Of a stretch of DNA of 64,000 bases, positions 62,735-64,000 are shown one piece after another (the first letter of the stretch is position 1; each line of letters starts with the position of its first letter). The notes beneath the pieces are model-generated. The model did no database searches. It worked only from the letters and a program-made list of their open reading frames with translations, and had not been told where the DNA came from. Position numbers and translations under genes: made by a program. The DNA comes from an uncultured Bacteroidota bacterium (lineage in GTDB: Bacteria; Bacteroidota; Bacteroidia; 2-12-FULL-35-15), in contig CAINDA010000027.1 in assembly GCA_903847205.1 (NCBI GenBank), positions 18,490-82,489 of the forward strand, in the 5' to 3' direction.

Positions 62735-63754
62735 ATGAATATTATTTCTAAAAAGAAACCTTCTTTTAAAATCAATGAATCGCTTAAGGAATACTTAATA
62801 AATTTCAACCGTTCGGTAAAAATCCCTTTTACTTACAGCGAGTTGCTGCGCTATTTCTGCACCATTCCGCAGAAAGACAAACATGGTAAGGATACCCTCT
62901 GGGAAACAGTGATGTTTCAGCCTTCCGAAATGGAGGATATACATTACCGTTTGGTGAAAATGTATGCCATGATGAAGTTCGACGGCAATGAATCATTGAT
63001 GGAACATCTCCTGGTTGACAGGGTTGATTACTGTGCTTTCGGTAATTCTAAACCTTTCCGGATACGGATTGTAAACCAATACAATGATAACCACGATTAT
63101 TATTATGTAAAAATTGCTGATGCATCGCGTGTTTATGGTCTGGAGCTCGAAGATCTTCTTTCGCCGAACCGGATTAATTTTTTAGTTGATGATGATACTC
63201 TTGTAGAGGAGCATATTACAGGCATTCCCGGCGATTTGTTTACTAAACCTGAATACCACTGGCTTGAGGTAAACGAAGTACGGCTGGCAAAAGAATTTGT
63301 CAAGTTTAACGAACGCTGTTTTGTAAGACTGCTGGGCGATATGCGTGCATACAATTTTGTAATTGATGTAACAGCTGATTTTGATGATGTTCAGTACCGC
63401 TTCAGAGCCATTGACTTTGATCAGCAGTGTTATGAAGGACATAAAAAAATATATCTGCCGCAATATTTTAAAGAGAACAAACATTTTGTTGATATAGGGA
63501 TCAAACTTATGAACCTTGAAACCGTGCAGCAGTATCAGCAGGAAGAAAGAACCCTGATGGCAAAACGGATGAAGCGTGCAAACCGCCGTACTGCAGGTTT
63601 ATTAGATGCAATGTGTACCGATACCCTATCCACACCTGAAAAAGAAAACACATTAAAAAAAGAGCTGGCAACTCATTATTCCCATCCCCCATTTTTAAAA
63701 TGCCGCAACATGGGTGAGATACTTCGTTTAAGTTTAGATTTACTTGCTGAGTAA
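62735..63754 (+). CDS. Protein with kinase-like motifs, next to parC
   Basis: The 339-residue protein is not assigned to a family I know by name, but it has the landmarks of a kinase-like fold in order: YYVKIAD (123-129) with a candidate beta-3 lysine K126; EEHI (158-161) near a hinge; RLLGDMRAYNFVIDV (198-212) with D202 and N207, as in HGDxxxxN loops; and RAIDFDQQ (224-231) with D227 and D229, as in the metal-binding IDFD/DFG position. No glycine-rich loop is obvious. The N-terminal 100 residues are helical. It may be an atypical protein or small-molecule kinase. The gene follows parC on the same strand with 96 bases between. Confidence 0.6.
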   Translation: MNIISKKKPSFKINESLKEYLINFNRSVKIPFTYSELLRYFCTIPQKDKHGKDTLWETVMFQPSEMEDIHYRLVKMYAMMKFDGNESLMEHLLVDRVDYCAFGNSKPFRIRIVNQYNDNHDYYYVKIADASRVYGLELEDLLSPNRINFLVDDDTLVEEHITGIPGDLFTKPEYHWLEVNEVRLAKEFVKFNERCFVRLLGDMRAYNFVIDVTADFDDVQYRFRAIDFDQQCYEGHKKIYLPQYFKENKHFVDIGIKLMNLETVQQYQQEERTLMAKRMKRANRRTAGLLDAMCTDTLSTPEKENTLKKELATHYSHPPFLKCRNMGEILRLSLDLLAE

Positions 63755-64000
63755 ATGGTACCCCTCAAAATGAATGTTAACCATCCAATTCAGTATGACG
63801 GTAAATTCAAGCATGTAAAATTTAAAGCATGCTTACTGCAAAACTTTGAACTTCTTGGGTAAATAGTCGAATACCAAAAAGTTCTATAGCCTAACGATAT
63901 CAACAATATCGGTTAAAAAGATGTTATAAAAATCTGCAAGAAAAGCATAAAATTATTCATAAAACTTGCAGATTTGTATATGCTTTCAAAACCAAAAAAC
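63755..64000. other. Gene-free end of the window
   Basis: No gene is seen. AAATCTGCAAG (63930-63940) and CTTGCAGATTT (63965-63975) form a perfect 11-bp inverted repeat with a 24-base loop. It could be a terminator without a T run, or the edge of an element outside the window. Confidence 0.4.

Noticed and set aside
1..64000. tRNA, rRNA, tmRNA and riboswitches
   Set aside because: No cloverleaf, conserved rRNA block or known aptamer core was recognised by eye; a covariance search would be needed to exclude small RNAs.

Overview
The window is a 64 kb chromosomal segment from a member of the Bacteroidota, probably a free-living environmental species. The evidence is of three kinds. Several secreted proteins end in the C-terminal sorting domain used by the type IX secretion system. 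Many genes are preceded by the phylum-specific -7 element TAnnTTTG and lack Shine-Dalgarno leaders. Gene neighbourhoods such as lpxB/surE and divergent xerD/aroQ, and families such as the carboxypeptidase-regulatory plus beta-barrel receptor, fit the phylum. DNA is AT-rich. I saw no tRNA, rRNA, CRISPR array, complete insertion sequence or prophage.

Layout. 0-9 kb: end of recO, a SpoIID-like protein, lpxB, a small membrane protein and surE, then a four-gene multidrug efflux operon (tetR, TolC-like, EmrA-like, EmrB-like) with a palindromic operator over the tetR promoter. 9-20 kb: a decayed thiolase fragment, proline dehydrogenase, aroB, xerD, aroQ, an MFS transporter, clpC and gyrA. 20-21 kb: a 41/42-bp tandem repeat array. 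21-27 kb: a two-domain M16 protease and two related TPR proteins. 27-30 kb: a frameshifted zinc protease, a DUF4337 protein, then an island of two orphan genes bordered by integron attC-like inverted repeats. 30-37 kb: a cytochrome-like lipoprotein, a 1033-residue repeat adhesin-like protein, a DnaJ-KTSC protein, a Dcp-type dipeptidase and a transporter.

38-49.6 kb is an accessory region rich in secreted and outer-membrane proteins: a lipoprotein, a second tandem array (42 bp), T9SS cargo proteins, beta-barrels and small hypothetical genes. Four promoters here carry a GACGAAGC motif, mostly as a full hairpin, at a nearly constant distance upstream of the -7 element. 49.6-64 kb: a TonB-receptor-like protein, a VIT-family metal transporter, an ATP-grasp (glutathionylspermidine-synthase-like) enzyme translationally coupled to a low-complexity secreted protein, a ParB-like protein, a secreted alpha-amylase, a cytochrome-like lipoprotein, a TauE-like permease, parC and a protein with kinase-like motifs.

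The most interesting signals are the attC-like cassette island, the promoter-linked GACGAAGC hairpins, the ATP-grasp/RGG-tail pair, the kinase-like neighbour of parC, and two unrelated tandem arrays that share a period of about 42 bp. None is proven here. All calls come from reading the sequence and from general knowledge of protein families; no database search was run.
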